A stretch of 64,000 nucleotides of DNA from Meloidogyne chitwoodi (Eukaryota; Nematoda; Chromadorea; Rhabditida; Meloidogynidae). The notes under the pieces are model-generated. The model was not told the origin of the DNA and searched no databases. It was given only the letters and a program-made list of their open reading frames with translations. Numbering within the stretch: position 1 is the stretch's first letter; each line of letters begins with the position of its first letter. Shown here in pieces: positions 1 to 10,003 of this stretch. The position numbers were made by a program, and so were the translations under genes. The stretch lies in NCBI GenBank assembly GCA_015183035.1, contig JACZZP010000009.1, positions 1,302,001 through 1,366,000 on the forward strand. The letters run 5' to 3'.

Positions 1-1123
1 TTATATGCAAATAATTTAGAGGCTCATCTTTTTGATTTTGTTCAAAAACCATTTGGGCGTGGACTTATTCCTACTAAAACAATGCTTCCACTTATTGCTG
101 TTTTATTTATTTTTTAAATATTTCTATTTATTTAGATACCTACAACTGCTGGTACTGGTAGTGAAACAACTGGTGTTTCAATTATTGATATTCCTGAAAA
201 ACAATGTAAAACAGGCATTAGACTTCGTTGTATTAAACCAAATTTGGCAATAATTGATCCTTTAAATGTTATGTCAATGCCTAGAAATGTAGCTATTTAT
301 AGCGGTTTTGATGTTCTTTGTCATGCTTTAGAATCTTATACAGCAAAATCATATACAAAACGTTCTCCACGTCCATTACGTCCAGATATTCGCCCTGTTT
401 ATCAAGGGTCAAATCCTGTAGTTTTTTTTAATAATTTTTAAAAATAAATAAAAAATTCTTATTTAAAGGTTAGTGATGTTTGGGTAAGAGAAGCACTTCA
501 AATTGTTCGAAAATATTTTCGTCGTTCTATTTTTGATCCTGAGGATGAAGAGGCACGTACTTATATGATGATGGCTAGTTCATTTGCAGGAATGGGTTTT
601 GGAAATGCTGTATTTTTAAATAAAAATATTATAAATAAATAAATAAAGGGTGTGCATTTATGTCATGGGCTTTCTTATCCAATAAGTTCTCAAGGAAAAT
701 CTTATTTTGATCAACATTATACAAAAGAACATCCACTTATTCCTCATGGTTTGTCTGTTGTTTGCACATCACCTGCTGATTTTATCTTCACAACATGTGC
801 TGATCCACAAAGACATTTAGAAGCTAGCCAATTATTGGGATCTAATTTATCTGTATAAAAAAAAATATTTTTTTTAATTATTAAAATATTAGAGTACAGC
901 AAGTACTGATATAATTGGAAATGTATTAGCTGATCAATTGCGGTCATTTATGTCCGATTTTGGTTGCCCTAATGGTTTAAAACAAATGGGATTTGACCAA
1001 GGATCAATTAGTAATTTAGCCGATGCAGCACTTAATTCATTTCGTTCAAATCCAATTTCACCACGGGAAATTGATTTTGATTCAGTTTCTGATATTTATG
1101 AGAAATCATTAATTGTCTATTAA
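1..1123 (+). CDS. hphd-1: Iron-containing alcohol dehydrogenase, ADHFE1 (hydroxyacid-oxoacid transhydrogenase) type, 5' partial
   Basis: Five exons read in one frame: 1-99, 136-417, 469-609, 649-852 and 893-1123 (stop). All introns are GT..AG and 36-51 bp. The product has the group III Fe-ADH nucleotide-binding segment PTTAGTGSETTG, the metal-region helix with GFDVLCHALESY, and the second histidine motif GVHLCHGLSYPI followed by the LIPHGLSV segment. The family is mitochondrial and couples 4-hydroxybutyrate or D-2-hydroxyglutarate oxidation to reduction of a keto acid; the C. elegans member is HPHD-1 (family knowledge). The N-terminus, including any mitochondrial presequence, lies left of the window. 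The C-terminus ends in KSLIVY. The symbol is assigned by family resemblance only. Confidence 0.9.
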
Positions 1124-1257
1124 GTAAAATTATAATTTTATAATAAATAATATATACTGTGATTAGTTTTACCTATAAATAGTCATTAACCCTTAAAGGT
1201 ACTTTTCTTATTGACTTTTATTTCTTTACATACCTATATGCGAATTATCATTTAAAT

Positions 1258-1388
1258 TAGGGTGCAGCCCCGTCCCCCGACTTTTCTCTTCCCCAACCAA
1301 ACCCCCGACATCCCCGTCCCTCGACATTTCAGCAGACAGGCCAAACCCCGAGACCCCGTCCTCCGACATTGGTCGGGGCTGCACCCTA
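1258..1388. mobile_element. 131-bp GC-rich MITE, TAGGGTGC family
   Basis: The ends are perfect inverted repeats, TAGGGTGCAGCCCCG and its complement, flanked by an 8-bp direct repeat ATTTAAAT at 1250-1257 and 1389-1396. The interior is made of CCCCGAC-like repeats and is strikingly GC-rich against AT-rich surroundings. The 8-bp target duplication and TAGGG terminus are typical of hAT-type elements. No coding capacity is seen. A larger relative is at 48707-49607. Confidence 0.8.
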
Positions 1389-1536
1389 ATTTAAATATTA
1401 GTGGATTAAATTTATTTACTTTTTTTAAACTAAAATGGATGGAAGTGAAGTATAACAGAAAAGTACCATCTTAAATATTTTGTATAAATTTATAAAGATT
1501 TTTATATTTTTATAATAAAATTTTAATAAAAATAAA

Positions 1537-4076
1537 TTAAAGCTCATTATGTTTTTGTTGATTTAATTCATTTTGAATACATTTATTTTCATCTCCCTCT
1601 ATTACCACAAAAACATAAATAAAAAGAAAAATAAAAAAAATAACTGGGTACATAACCTATAAATTAAATTTTTTTTTAATAATAATTTATATTACTTTAA
1701 AAAATGTATCAAATCTTAATGCATTTCTGTGATGTAATTGACTTTCTGATAAAAGAATTGAAATTTTATAAGCACTTATTTCACTGGCTTTCTCTGTAAT
1801 TATTTTTTTCTAAAAGTATTTTGTTTTTTTTATTTAAAAATTTAAAACAACCAATTGACGACTTCTATGTTCAAGTCCAATAACAGTTAAAGCTTGTAAC
1901 ATTGTGCACTAAATGTTTAAAATTATAAAATTTAAATTTTTAAATTACAAAAACAAAGACAGAAGTAAATCCAAACCAAACATCAATTGCTTTTACATAA
2001 GAAACCTAAAAAAAAGAAAGTTAAATATTTTTTTAATTACCTACTCTTGGCAATGTTTCTTTTGCTGAGCTACTCTCTGCACTAAAAATAATTTTTTTTA
2101 TAAAACATTTATATTTATGTATATAAATATTATGGATTTTAAAATAAATTTGAAAATATAATTTTTTATACCTAAGTGTTAAAAAAACAGTTAAAGCAAC
2201 AAAAACACGTCCTTCAACAAATTCTTCCGGTAGCCAAACACTTATCCAAGAGAATAAAACACCTAAAAAATAATATAAATAAATCTAAATAAATAAAAAG
2301 TAGTAAAAAAACATGTTGCCGTTGGTACATATGTTTGCCAAAGATGATAACCAATACTACGTTTCATTAGAAAACGTGCCTCTAAGCAAGAGAAATTTCC
2401 TTTTTAATAATTTATAAATATTATTTAATTTTATATAATTAATTTAAAAATATTTTTAACCAGTTTTTCTTTGACTTTGACAATTTTTATTTTCTAAACC
2501 ATCAATATATAATTCAGGTAATTGTAGATGGCCATGAATACGAATAGCATCTGATTGATGAGAAAACCAACGTAAACTATATTAATTTAAAAAAATTAAT
2601 AAAAATTAATTAATTATGTACCTAACAGAATCATTTGTTGAAGCAACTAAAAATAAACTTTTTTTATTATTTTTAATAAATATAAAATTAATTACTAGAA
2701 CTTATACGTAATTGAAGTATTTGACTATCATGTGGATATTTACATAAAACTAATTGACTTTTTGGCTTAACATATAAACGAGCTTCAAAAAATACTTTTC
2801 CACTCATTGGAAATACAAAAGCATAAAAATTAAGACGAGTAACTCTATGAAATAAAGAATTGCGAGCATTTACAAAATGAATATCTGGCCGCCAAATTTT
2901 TCTTTGAAAAAATTTTATTTGTAAAGAAAAAAAACTTTAAAAAAATTTCATCATTAATAAGAATTGGTGTACTAAGATTTAATGCTAAACGAGGATCTCT
3001 CCAAGTCATTCTTAACCAACAATCCATATCATAATCCTCAAAATTAAAAATTTTAAAAGTTTTTTTATTTAAAAAACCATAGTAGCTAATTGAAAGTTAG
3101 CAATTGATTGAACTAAAATACCAACACGAACTTCAACAGGACGACCTTGAACAAACTGAGGAGCACTTCTCGGATCATAACCACTTTTATTTAGCATTGG
3201 TTCTAATACACCAGAAGGCAAAGGTTTGACTTAAAGAATAATAAAATAATGGCTCTAGTTCAATTTATGAGTCCTAAAACATTATGAGTTCAAATGGAAG
3301 TTTACGAGTCCAAACGATTTTGTCAAGGAATTATAGTCTTATTTAGTGAATACAGGAATTGATCCCGGTCATGTTTCAGGGTTCTTTTTTCAGTTTTTTA
3401 AAAAACGGGATGAAAATTTGACCGGAATTCCCTATTTTCTTTAAAAAACTAAAAAAGGACCCGGTGACCTGGATCAATTCCTGTAATCACTAAATGGGAT
3501 TCTAATTCCTTGACAAAATCGTTTGGACTCGTAAACTTTCATTGGACTCATAAAGTGAACTAGAACCAAAATAATTAATTTAAAATATTTGCAAACCACC
3601 GCCCTGTTTAGCAATATTTTCAATTTTATTTAACATTACATCTAATTCTTTATCATCTTCACCAGACATTAATTGTTGTCTTAAACTATCACGACCTTCA
3701 GGACTTAGTGCTTGTTCATTTAAGCCTATTGGCATTAAATTTGTAGATTCTGTCAATTTTTTTTTAATTTAAAAATAAATTTAAAATTTAACTCATTATT
3801 TTTGTGGTTGAAAATAATTTTTCTTCATCTAACAATCGAACCTCAATAGATTTTTCATTCTTTTGTTGGATAGAATTATCCCTATTTAATTCATAAATTT
3901 TTCTTTAAATTATTACATTATTTTTCCAAAAATTTATTAAATTAAAATTTGTCAAAAAATTACCCAATAAATAATTGTTGATCTAAGTTTTGAATTAATG
4001 GAGTAGTTAATTGAGAATAAATTAATAAACATTTTAACAACGATAATAAAAAATAAAAAATGATAATTTTAAGCAT
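1537..4076 (-). CDS. Ligand-gated ion channel subunit of the Cys-loop superfamily, anion-channel-like, lacking the Cys-loop cysteines
   Basis: Starts at the ATG at 4076 with a signal peptide (hydrophobic run after MLKIIIF). About a dozen exons follow. The extracellular domain carries FRQFW-like WLRMTWRDPRL, then KIWRPDIHFVNARNS, then the loop region KPKSQLVLCKYPHDSQIL, and a loop C cysteine pair (NCQSQRKTGNFSC). The TM1 start is ARFLMKRSIGYHLWQTYVP. The TM2 to TM3 region reads EGRVFVALTVFLTLSAESS then LPRVSYVKAIDVWFGF. TM4 lies in the last exon after the intron at about 1651-1688 (KVMYPVIFFIFLFIYVFVV), and the stop is at 1537. The two cysteines of the canonical C-x13-C loop are S and L, and the PAR motif before TM2 is replaced by VEGR. 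One intron (3230-3596) is long because it holds a MITE. Ligand and ion selectivity cannot be read from sequence. Confidence 0.85.
3251..3567. mobile_element. 317-bp foldback MITE in channel-gene intron
   Basis: The ends are GGCTCTAGTTCA and the complement of GGTTCTAGTTCA. Inverted arms continue with few mismatches for roughly 150 bp (GAGTCC and GGAATTGATCC segments are visible on both arms). Identical 8-bp direct repeats AAAATAAT flank it at 3243-3250 and 3568-3575. It lies wholly inside an intron of the channel gene, which would be about 42 bp without the element and one repeat copy. Confidence 0.8.
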
Positions 4077-4254
4077 TCTTATGATTTATAAATAAATAAT
4101 TATAAATAACAAAATAAAAAATCTTTATTTGATTTATTATTCTATTATATAAACTAATTAAATCAACAATTTTGCTAATTCATCCGGAAGAAGCAAATGA
4201 AAAAAATAAAAAATTCTTATTAACTAGTTAGTACAATCTAATTATATAATTGAG

Positions 4255-4556
4255 AATAGTTTGTCTGTTTGTTTTTTGTCTTTTATAGACAAATGTTTGG
4301 GGGAAGTGAAAATGGGGGGTTTTTATAGTAGTTTTTAATAGTTGGATACTATATAAACAGCTATTTTCTCATCATTCTTGAGGCTACGCTACGGCGGTGG
4401 CTGAGGCTACGCTGCGGCGGTGGCTGAGGCTACGCTGCGGCGGTGGCTGAGGCTACGCTGCGGCGGTGGCTGAGGCTACGCTGCGGCGGTGGCTGAGGCT
4501 ACGCTGCGGCGGTGGCCGAGGCTACGCTGAGGCGGTGGCCGAGGCTACGCTGCGTT
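4255..4556. repeat. Degenerate element remnant with 23-bp minisatellite
   Basis: At 4381-4555 a 23-bp unit (GAGGCTACGCTGCGGCGGTGG core) is repeated about seven and a half times. The flank just before it (TACTATATAAACAGC) and the minisatellite core match, in reverse orientation, the interior of the complete element at 47036-48216. It is therefore read as a truncated relative. No terminal repeat was found at its left end. No gene is seen from 4077 to 4700. Confidence 0.6.
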
Positions 4557-4701
4557 AAATTTTAGTTAGAATTTAGTATTTTTTAAAAACCTAAAAATCA
4601 GATCACACTAATAAAATAAAGAGTAAATTTTGTAACAAATATCTACTGTAAATATATTTTTTAATGCCAAGGTTTAAATTTGAATTTCTGGTGCTAATTA
4701 A

Positions 4702-5535
4702 GGTGGCCGAACCTTTCGTCAATGAACTTTCCGTCAATACTTTTCGTCAATGAACCTTTCGTCAATGAACTTTCCGTCAATACTTTTCGTCAATGAACCT
4801 TTCGTCAATACCTTTCGTTAATGAACTTTTCATCACTTAAGTCATATTTTTAAAAAACAAACAGACATCCCAAATAATCTAGATTAGAGATCGGAACGGG
4901 AACGGGTCCCGATCCCGTTTCCCGGTCCTTTTTCCCGGCTTTTTTTGAGTCACCGGGATGAAAACGGGATCGGGAATACCCGGTTTTCCCGGTTCGGGTC
5001 CCGGCCGGTCATTAAATTTCCAATTCCCGGTCATTTTTCCCGGTTTCCCGGTTTTCCCGGTCGGGACCCGGTGATTTTTGGAACTGGAAAAAAGCGGGAA
5101 TTCCCGATTTTCCCGGTCCGGGTTCCCTCCCGGTCGTTCCATTCTAAAATTTCCCGTTTCCCGGTCCCGGGTTTTTCAAAATTCCGATCTTTAATCTAGA
5201 TCCCATTGAAAAAAGTTAAATAATTCTGAAAACATGTTTCTAGAGGTAATTTGGGGCGGAGATTACGAATCTGAACTCAGATTTGTCTAACATTTGACTT
5301 TATCCATGATTTTTAATCAAGTACTTTATTTTTTGAAAAAAACATTTCAGCGAAAAAAGACATATTATTCGATTCGTCTCGTCGAGCTGAATCGAATGGT
5401 ACCACTCACGTTTTACAAAATTAAATATGTACCGAGTTACATAAAATTAAGAGATTACCTGTTTGTTTTTTAAAAATATGACTTAAGTGACGAAAGGTAT
5501 TGACGAAAAGTTCATTGACGAAAGGTCCGGGAACC
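4702..5535. mobile_element. CGTCAA-repeat inverted-repeat element carrying a nested MITE
   Basis: The left end GGTGGCCGAACCTTTCGTC and the right end, whose complement starts GGTTCCCGGACCTTTCGTC, form a terminal inverted repeat. It continues as subterminal copies of TTTCGTCAATGAAC. Both arms also share ACTTAAGTCATATTTTTAAA. Flanking 8-mers are CTAATTAA and TTAATTAA (one mismatch), so the target duplication is only probable. A second MITE is inserted at 4885-5193. The family is shared with 47036-48216. Confidence 0.65.
4885..5193. mobile_element. 309-bp GC-rich MITE, TAGAGATNGGAA family, nested
   Basis: The terminal inverted repeats are TAGAGATCGGAA and TAAAGATCGGAA. They are flanked by identical 8-bp repeats ATCTAGAT at 4877-4884 and 5194-5201. 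The interior is dominated by CCCGGT/ACCGGG short repeats. It sits inside the element at 4702-5535. The long open frames crossing it in both directions are a by-product of this composition, not genes. Confidence 0.8.
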
Positions 5536-5582
5536 TTAATTAATAATTTAGAATACAGCAAAGTGGCTCCATCACTAGAGAC

Positions 5583-5773
5583 TAGAGATAGGAACAGGAT
5601 CGGGTCCCGATCCTGTTTCCTGATTTCCCGATCCTGTTTCCTGATTTTTTTGAGAAATCGGGATGAACTCGTAATCGGGAATTCCCGATTTTCCCGATCA
5701 AGGTCCGTCCCGATCGTTCAATTTTTAAATTTCCCGTTTCCCGATCCCGATTTTTTAAAAATTCCTATCTCTA
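5583..5773. mobile_element. 191-bp MITE, TAGAGATNGGAA family
   Basis: The ends are TAGAGATAGGAA and its exact complement, with 8-bp flanking repeats CTAGAGAC at 5575-5582 and 5774-5781. The interior is CCCGAT/ATCGGG repeats. It is a clear relative of the nested element at 4885-5193. The next 300 bp to 6085 hold no recognisable gene, only a short GC-rich patch at 5780-5900. Confidence 0.8.
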
Positions 5774-6085
5774 CTAGAGACACCCGCCGATTAGGCGCAT
5801 GAGTCTCTCGCTTCCTTTTATCTCTAATTCTCTTCATTAGTATCTATTGCGCGCCTAGATGGCCCGCGCCTAGTAGGTCGGCGCTTAGTTGGGCTGTATC
5901 CGATAAATACCTAGTATTTTTTTAATTTGAAAAATATTATGTTTTTTAATTTCTTATTGTTTTTGGTTTTATTTTTTGTGTTATTATATTTTAGATAGTA
6001 AATTTTGTTGCCTCATTTTCTTTAATTATTTTTTTTTTAGTTTTATTATTCTTATTAAATTTAAGAAAATTGCTCACCCATTCCC

Positions 6086-6815
6086 GAATCTGGTTAAGTA
6101 TAGGTGGTTTTTTTGTAGCGGTTCAATTTACACAAGTGAGGTGTCATTCGAAAGAGCTCGGCGAGCTGAGTCGAACTAGCCCTGAACGAAGTCGAACCAA
6201 CTACTCTGAGCCGAGATACAGACCCCCGAAAATCGAAAAACCATAGGGGGGAGTAAGCTCAGTTTTGGGGTGGAAAAGTCGAATATGAGTATGATAGCTC
6301 ATTCGATAGGTCTCTTTGAGACCTATCGAATGAGACCAAAATTGTCGAGATTGAACGATTTTGAACAAAGTTATGAAAGATCGAAGTTTGCTGGAAACAC
6401 GCCAAACTTGAACCTACAGAGAGTGTTTTATCACTTCTTCGTGTGAGAGCCCATCCCTGGTTGGCTTTTTGGTACATGCGTTATTCTACGGCGCAAATTA
6501 CAAATAAATAATTAATTTATCAAAAATTTAAGAACAGCCAATTTAATGACACAAAGGTAGATACGTTATTCTACGGCGCAAATTACAACAAAATAATTCA
6601 GTGAAAATAATTTAGTAGCAGCCGCGGTAATCACTAATAAGAGCTTACTCCCCCCTATGGTTTTTCAATTTTCGGGGGTCTGTATCTCGGCTCAGAGTAG
6701 TTGGTTCGACTTCGTTCAGGGCTAGTTCGACTCAGCTCGCCGAGCTCTTTCGAATGACACCTCACTTGTGTAAATTGAACCGCTACAAAAAAAACCACCT
6801 ATACTTCACCAGATC
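6086..6815. mobile_element. 730-bp foldback element at the 5' side of the CPEB gene
   Basis: The arms are about 180 bp each (6086-6265 and 6636-6815) and nearly identical as reverse complements. They include GAGCTCGGCGAGCTGAGTC and TCTCGGCTCAGAGTAG. A 9-bp direct repeat CCCATTCCC flanks the element at 6077-6085 and 6816-6824; a 9-bp duplication is typical of Mutator-like elements. The loop carries a 25-bp direct repeat (6479-6503 and 6564-6588) and a 15-bp match to the universal small-subunit rRNA 530 loop at 6617-6631. No transposase is visible. Confidence 0.8.
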
Positions 6816-6837
6816 CCCATTCCCATCTTTTTTATCA

Positions 6838-7985
6838 ATGTTTTTTGACAATGAAGTATTTTCAAGAAAAGTTTTTGTTGGCGGATTACCAATCGACATA
6901 ACAGAGACTGAGGTTAAGCAAACTTTTCAAAAGTAAGTTATATTTTAGAAAACATTAAAAACTTTTATTTTATATCTTAAGATTTGGTGCTTTACTTGTG
7001 GATTGGCCGTGCCGTTCTATGGATTTTTCTTATGCTGTAAAGAAAGAACATCGTAAATAAGATTTTTATATATTACTTAGGTATTTTTTTAATTTTAGCT
7101 TCAAGCAAGCAAGTGACTGGTTATGCATTTCTTATTTACCTTGAGGAGGTTTTTGTGCAGCGACTCATTTCAAAATGTTATCGCGAAGGGGACCGTTATT
7201 ATATGCTCTTATCTAGCAAAACCGTGCGCGAAAAGCCTGTACAAATTCGGCCATGGCGTTTGACTGATATGGACTATATGCCTCGCCCTTCTAGCTTTTT
7301 GGATCCTCGTCGCACTGTTATAACATATTTGATATTTTTAAGTAAAATAATTTTTTACTTCAGATTTTCATCGGTGGAGTGCCACGACCAACGAAGGCTA
7401 ACGAATTAGCTTTTGTTCTTGAAAGCCATTATGGCTCAGTTTGCTATGCAGGAATTGATGTGGATCCAGAGATGAAATATCCAAAAGGAGCTGCCAGAGT
7501 TACCTTCAATACTTTCAAATCATATGTAGCAGCTATGGCTGGTCGTTTTGTGAATATTCCACATTCAGATAGCACTAAACGAGTATGCATTTACTAATAA
7601 ATTTTACATTTTTAAATATTTTAGGTTGAGATTAAACCATACGTAGTGAATGACCAAATGTGTGATAACTGTCATGGAAAACTTTGTCAAGACCGTTATG
7701 CTCCTTATTTTTGTGGTGATGTTTGCTGTCTCCAATATTATTGTGAGGCTTGCTGGGACCGTCTTCACTATGGTGGTGCCAATCGCATTCGTGAAGTGCA
7801 TAAGCCGTTTGTTAGAATGGGTGAACAAACCAAGGTAAAGGAAATTTTATAAAAGGTTTACAGAGTTATTTTTTTATTTCTCTATCGGAACAGCTAAAAA
7901 ACAAAAAAATATTTTGTTATTAAAATTTTTTTAGCAATTACATCGTCTGCCACATCACAATACTGCTACTCCTCGTGTTCTCTGA
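6838..7985 (+). CDS. Cytoplasmic polyadenylation element binding protein (CPEB), RRM and ZZ region
   Basis: Exons: 6838-6932, 6982 to about 7050, about 7099-7314, about 7365-7580, 7625-7833 and 7935-7985 (stop). The product has RRM1 ([16 protein letters not shown], then [12 protein letters not shown]), RRM2 ([19 protein letters not shown], then [10 protein letters not shown]), and the CPEB ZZ-type zinc-binding domain with paired cysteines ([23 protein letters not shown]). CPEBs bind uridine-rich elements in 3' UTRs and control translation, often in the germline (family knowledge). The start given is the first in-frame ATG after the foldback element. The usual long N-terminal region is not visible, so this is probably the C-terminal half of a larger protein or a damaged gene. 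Which nematode paralogue it is cannot be decided. Confidence 0.85.
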
Positions 7986-8530
7986 CTAGCATTTCTCTCA
8001 AAAAAAATTTTTTTGTTATATTATATTTATGTGTAGTTTGTGCATTCTGTGTAATTTATTTCGTTTATAATTATATTTTCCCTATAAATTCCCAAATTTA
8101 TCATAATAATAATAAATAATATTTATATTATAATTCCTTAATTAATTAAACGGATTGTTATATATTTCATTTGGGTATCTTTCTAAATTATTAAATCTTT
8201 ATCAAACAGAAAAATCAAGACAGATACCCTTTACATATATAAATAATTATTCTGTATACATTGGATTTTTGTACTGGCTAGTTTTTAAATATATATTTAT
8301 GAAAAAATACAGGTCTTTAATTTTTTGATATTTATTATGCTGGAAAATTTTTTTATTCAGTAGATGAAGGTCATTTAATAAATTTTTCTCTTTTACATAT
8401 ATTCTCTTGTAAAATTTATCCGCGCTCTTTTCCCATAATTTTATTGCTTTGTTCATCATAAAAAGCAGTTGTTTTTGTTATCTACAAAATGATTTTTCTA
8501 ATAATACTTCGAAATTGCAGAATCAATGAA
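7986..8530. other. Intergenic, nothing recognised
   Basis: AT-rich spacer between the CPEB stop and the first coding exon of the next gene. It presumably holds the CPEB 3' UTR and the promoter of the downstream gene. No repeat, RNA gene or open frame is convincing. Confidence 0.5.
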
Positions 8531-9829
8531 ATGTACATTTTCTTTAAAATAATGGCTTTTCTATTGTATTGTTGGTATTTTGTCAATATTGGCAAGTGAG
8601 GTGCCATTCGACAGCTCAATAGACAGAAGGTCATTTTAAGTGATTACCTAGACTGTTTGCAATCTGTCTCTGTTAATTTTTAGTTTTAATTTTAATAGAT
8701 AGAACAAAATACGACACTTAAGCTTAAAGGTTTTTCCAGCGGGCTTCTATCGTTCGTACTTTTGTTCAAATTTGACCAATCACACTGATTTTTATATCAA
8801 TCGACTCAGATCTCTCTCTCAAACGAACTAATTTTTATTTTTGATTTTTTACCACAAAGTTGAGCTTGGTCCCTCCTATATTTTTTCGATTTTCAGGGAG
8901 GAACCTTTATCTTAACCCAGACATTTTATGATTTCCTCCACCTTTAGATCGATTCAATTTTTCGAGAGCTGCAAATCCCCCCCATTTGTCAACCGTAAAT
9001 AAAATACCAACAATACAATAAGAAATTCAAAATAATTTCATTTCTTCTCTTTCTGGCGTTGAAAGGTTCCTTATTAAATTGTATATCTTTTTAAAATTTT
9101 GTTTATTAAACAGTGCACTCCCAACAAGTAAACCTAGGCTCATTTACTCTCACACGCAATCCATTTACTGGTGAGTTACTTTTTGGACATAATCAAGGAG
9201 CAAATATTTTTGGATTTGGAGTTGACCGCCAATTTGGACTAAATATAGGACCCGGCCGATTTGGTGCTATTAGTGAGTTATCAGAAATATTTTGTAAATA
9301 TAATATAGAATTTGATGAAAATTATTAAAGAATCATAACATTTTTAACAAAATTATAACATAAGTTAATCATTGGCTGGTAAATATTCAAAAAGTTTTTC
9401 CTAAATATCGATATTTAAGATGATAATGGATTGATGTTGGGTAACCGACGTTTTGGAGTAAATTCTCGGTTAGGCTATGAGAATGAAAGAGGCCTCGACT
9501 TTGGAAGTTTCTTAAATGTTCGATTTTATTACTTTTCCCATTTATTAAACTAATTCAAGTTTTTTCAACCGATCGGTCCCCAGAACTACCCGCAGCATTC
9601 AATACCTACTCAAGGAGCAAATTTAGCAGTCAGTGAAATAAAAAACCATGACTATATTTCCCAATCTACTGTTTCTGTTGAGGACAAGCAATTTCCACCA
9701 AGTATTGGAGATGGTTGGAAAAGTGAAGAGATAGTAGGGAAACAAAGAATATTCAAAAGCCACTTTAAAGAAAAATCAAAAGATTTAATAATGCCGCTTT
9801 TGCCTATAGATGGATTAAAGAAATTTTAA
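8531..9829 (+). CDS. Small secreted protein, signal-peptide exon split by a MITE
   Basis: Coding segments: 8531-8553, then a MITE with its target repeat, 9037-9065, intron, 9114-9272, 9420-9517 and 9560-9829 (stop). Leaving out the MITE and one target copy joins the ATG at 8531 to a hydrophobic run ending in FLLFLALKV. This splices in phase into HSQQVNLGSFTLTRN. Downstream are glycine/phenylalanine-rich segments (GANIFGFGVDRQFGLNIGPG, LMLGNRRFGVNSRLGYEN) and a polar C-terminus ending DGLKKF. I do not recognise the family; similar glycine-rich secreted proteins occur in nematodes. As assembled, the element interrupts the leader, so the allele is either inactive, spliced around the element, or polymorphic. 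Start and activity are inferred. Confidence 0.65.
8554..9028. mobile_element. 475-bp MITE inside a coding exon
   Basis: The inverted ends share TATTGTATTGTTGGTATTTT. Identical 8-bp repeats AAAATAAT flank it at 8546-8553 and 9029-9036. The left arm contains GTGAGGTGCCATTCGACAGCTC, close to a motif in the foldback at 6086-6815. No coding capacity is seen. It interrupts the signal-peptide exon of the secreted protein gene. Confidence 0.75.
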
Positions 9830-10003
9830 ATTATAATCTGTAATGTTTATAGTAAAAAGCACAAACAAAGCATTTTTGTACTTTGGAGCTAAATTACTCC
9901 ACAAAAAGATATATTCATATATTTATTTCAATATCTTTTTTTAAACAAAAATATAAATCAAAGGCACTTCGTTGAACAAAATTTTAGATAAATTGTATAA
10001 AAA

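Noticed and set aside
4381..4555. Possible CRISPR-like array of 23-bp repeats
   Set aside because: Units are directly abutting with no spacers; it is a minisatellite inside a transposon remnant of a eukaryotic genome.
4879..5199. Long overlapping open frames on both strands in a GC-rich stretch
   Set aside because: They arise from CCCGGT-type repeats inside a MITE with 8-bp target duplications; proline/arginine/glycine-rich translations have no domain.
8531..8603. Alternative leader reading through the MITE arm and splicing at AAGTGAGG
   Set aside because: The donor phase does not match the next exon; removing the element gives the only in-phase leader.
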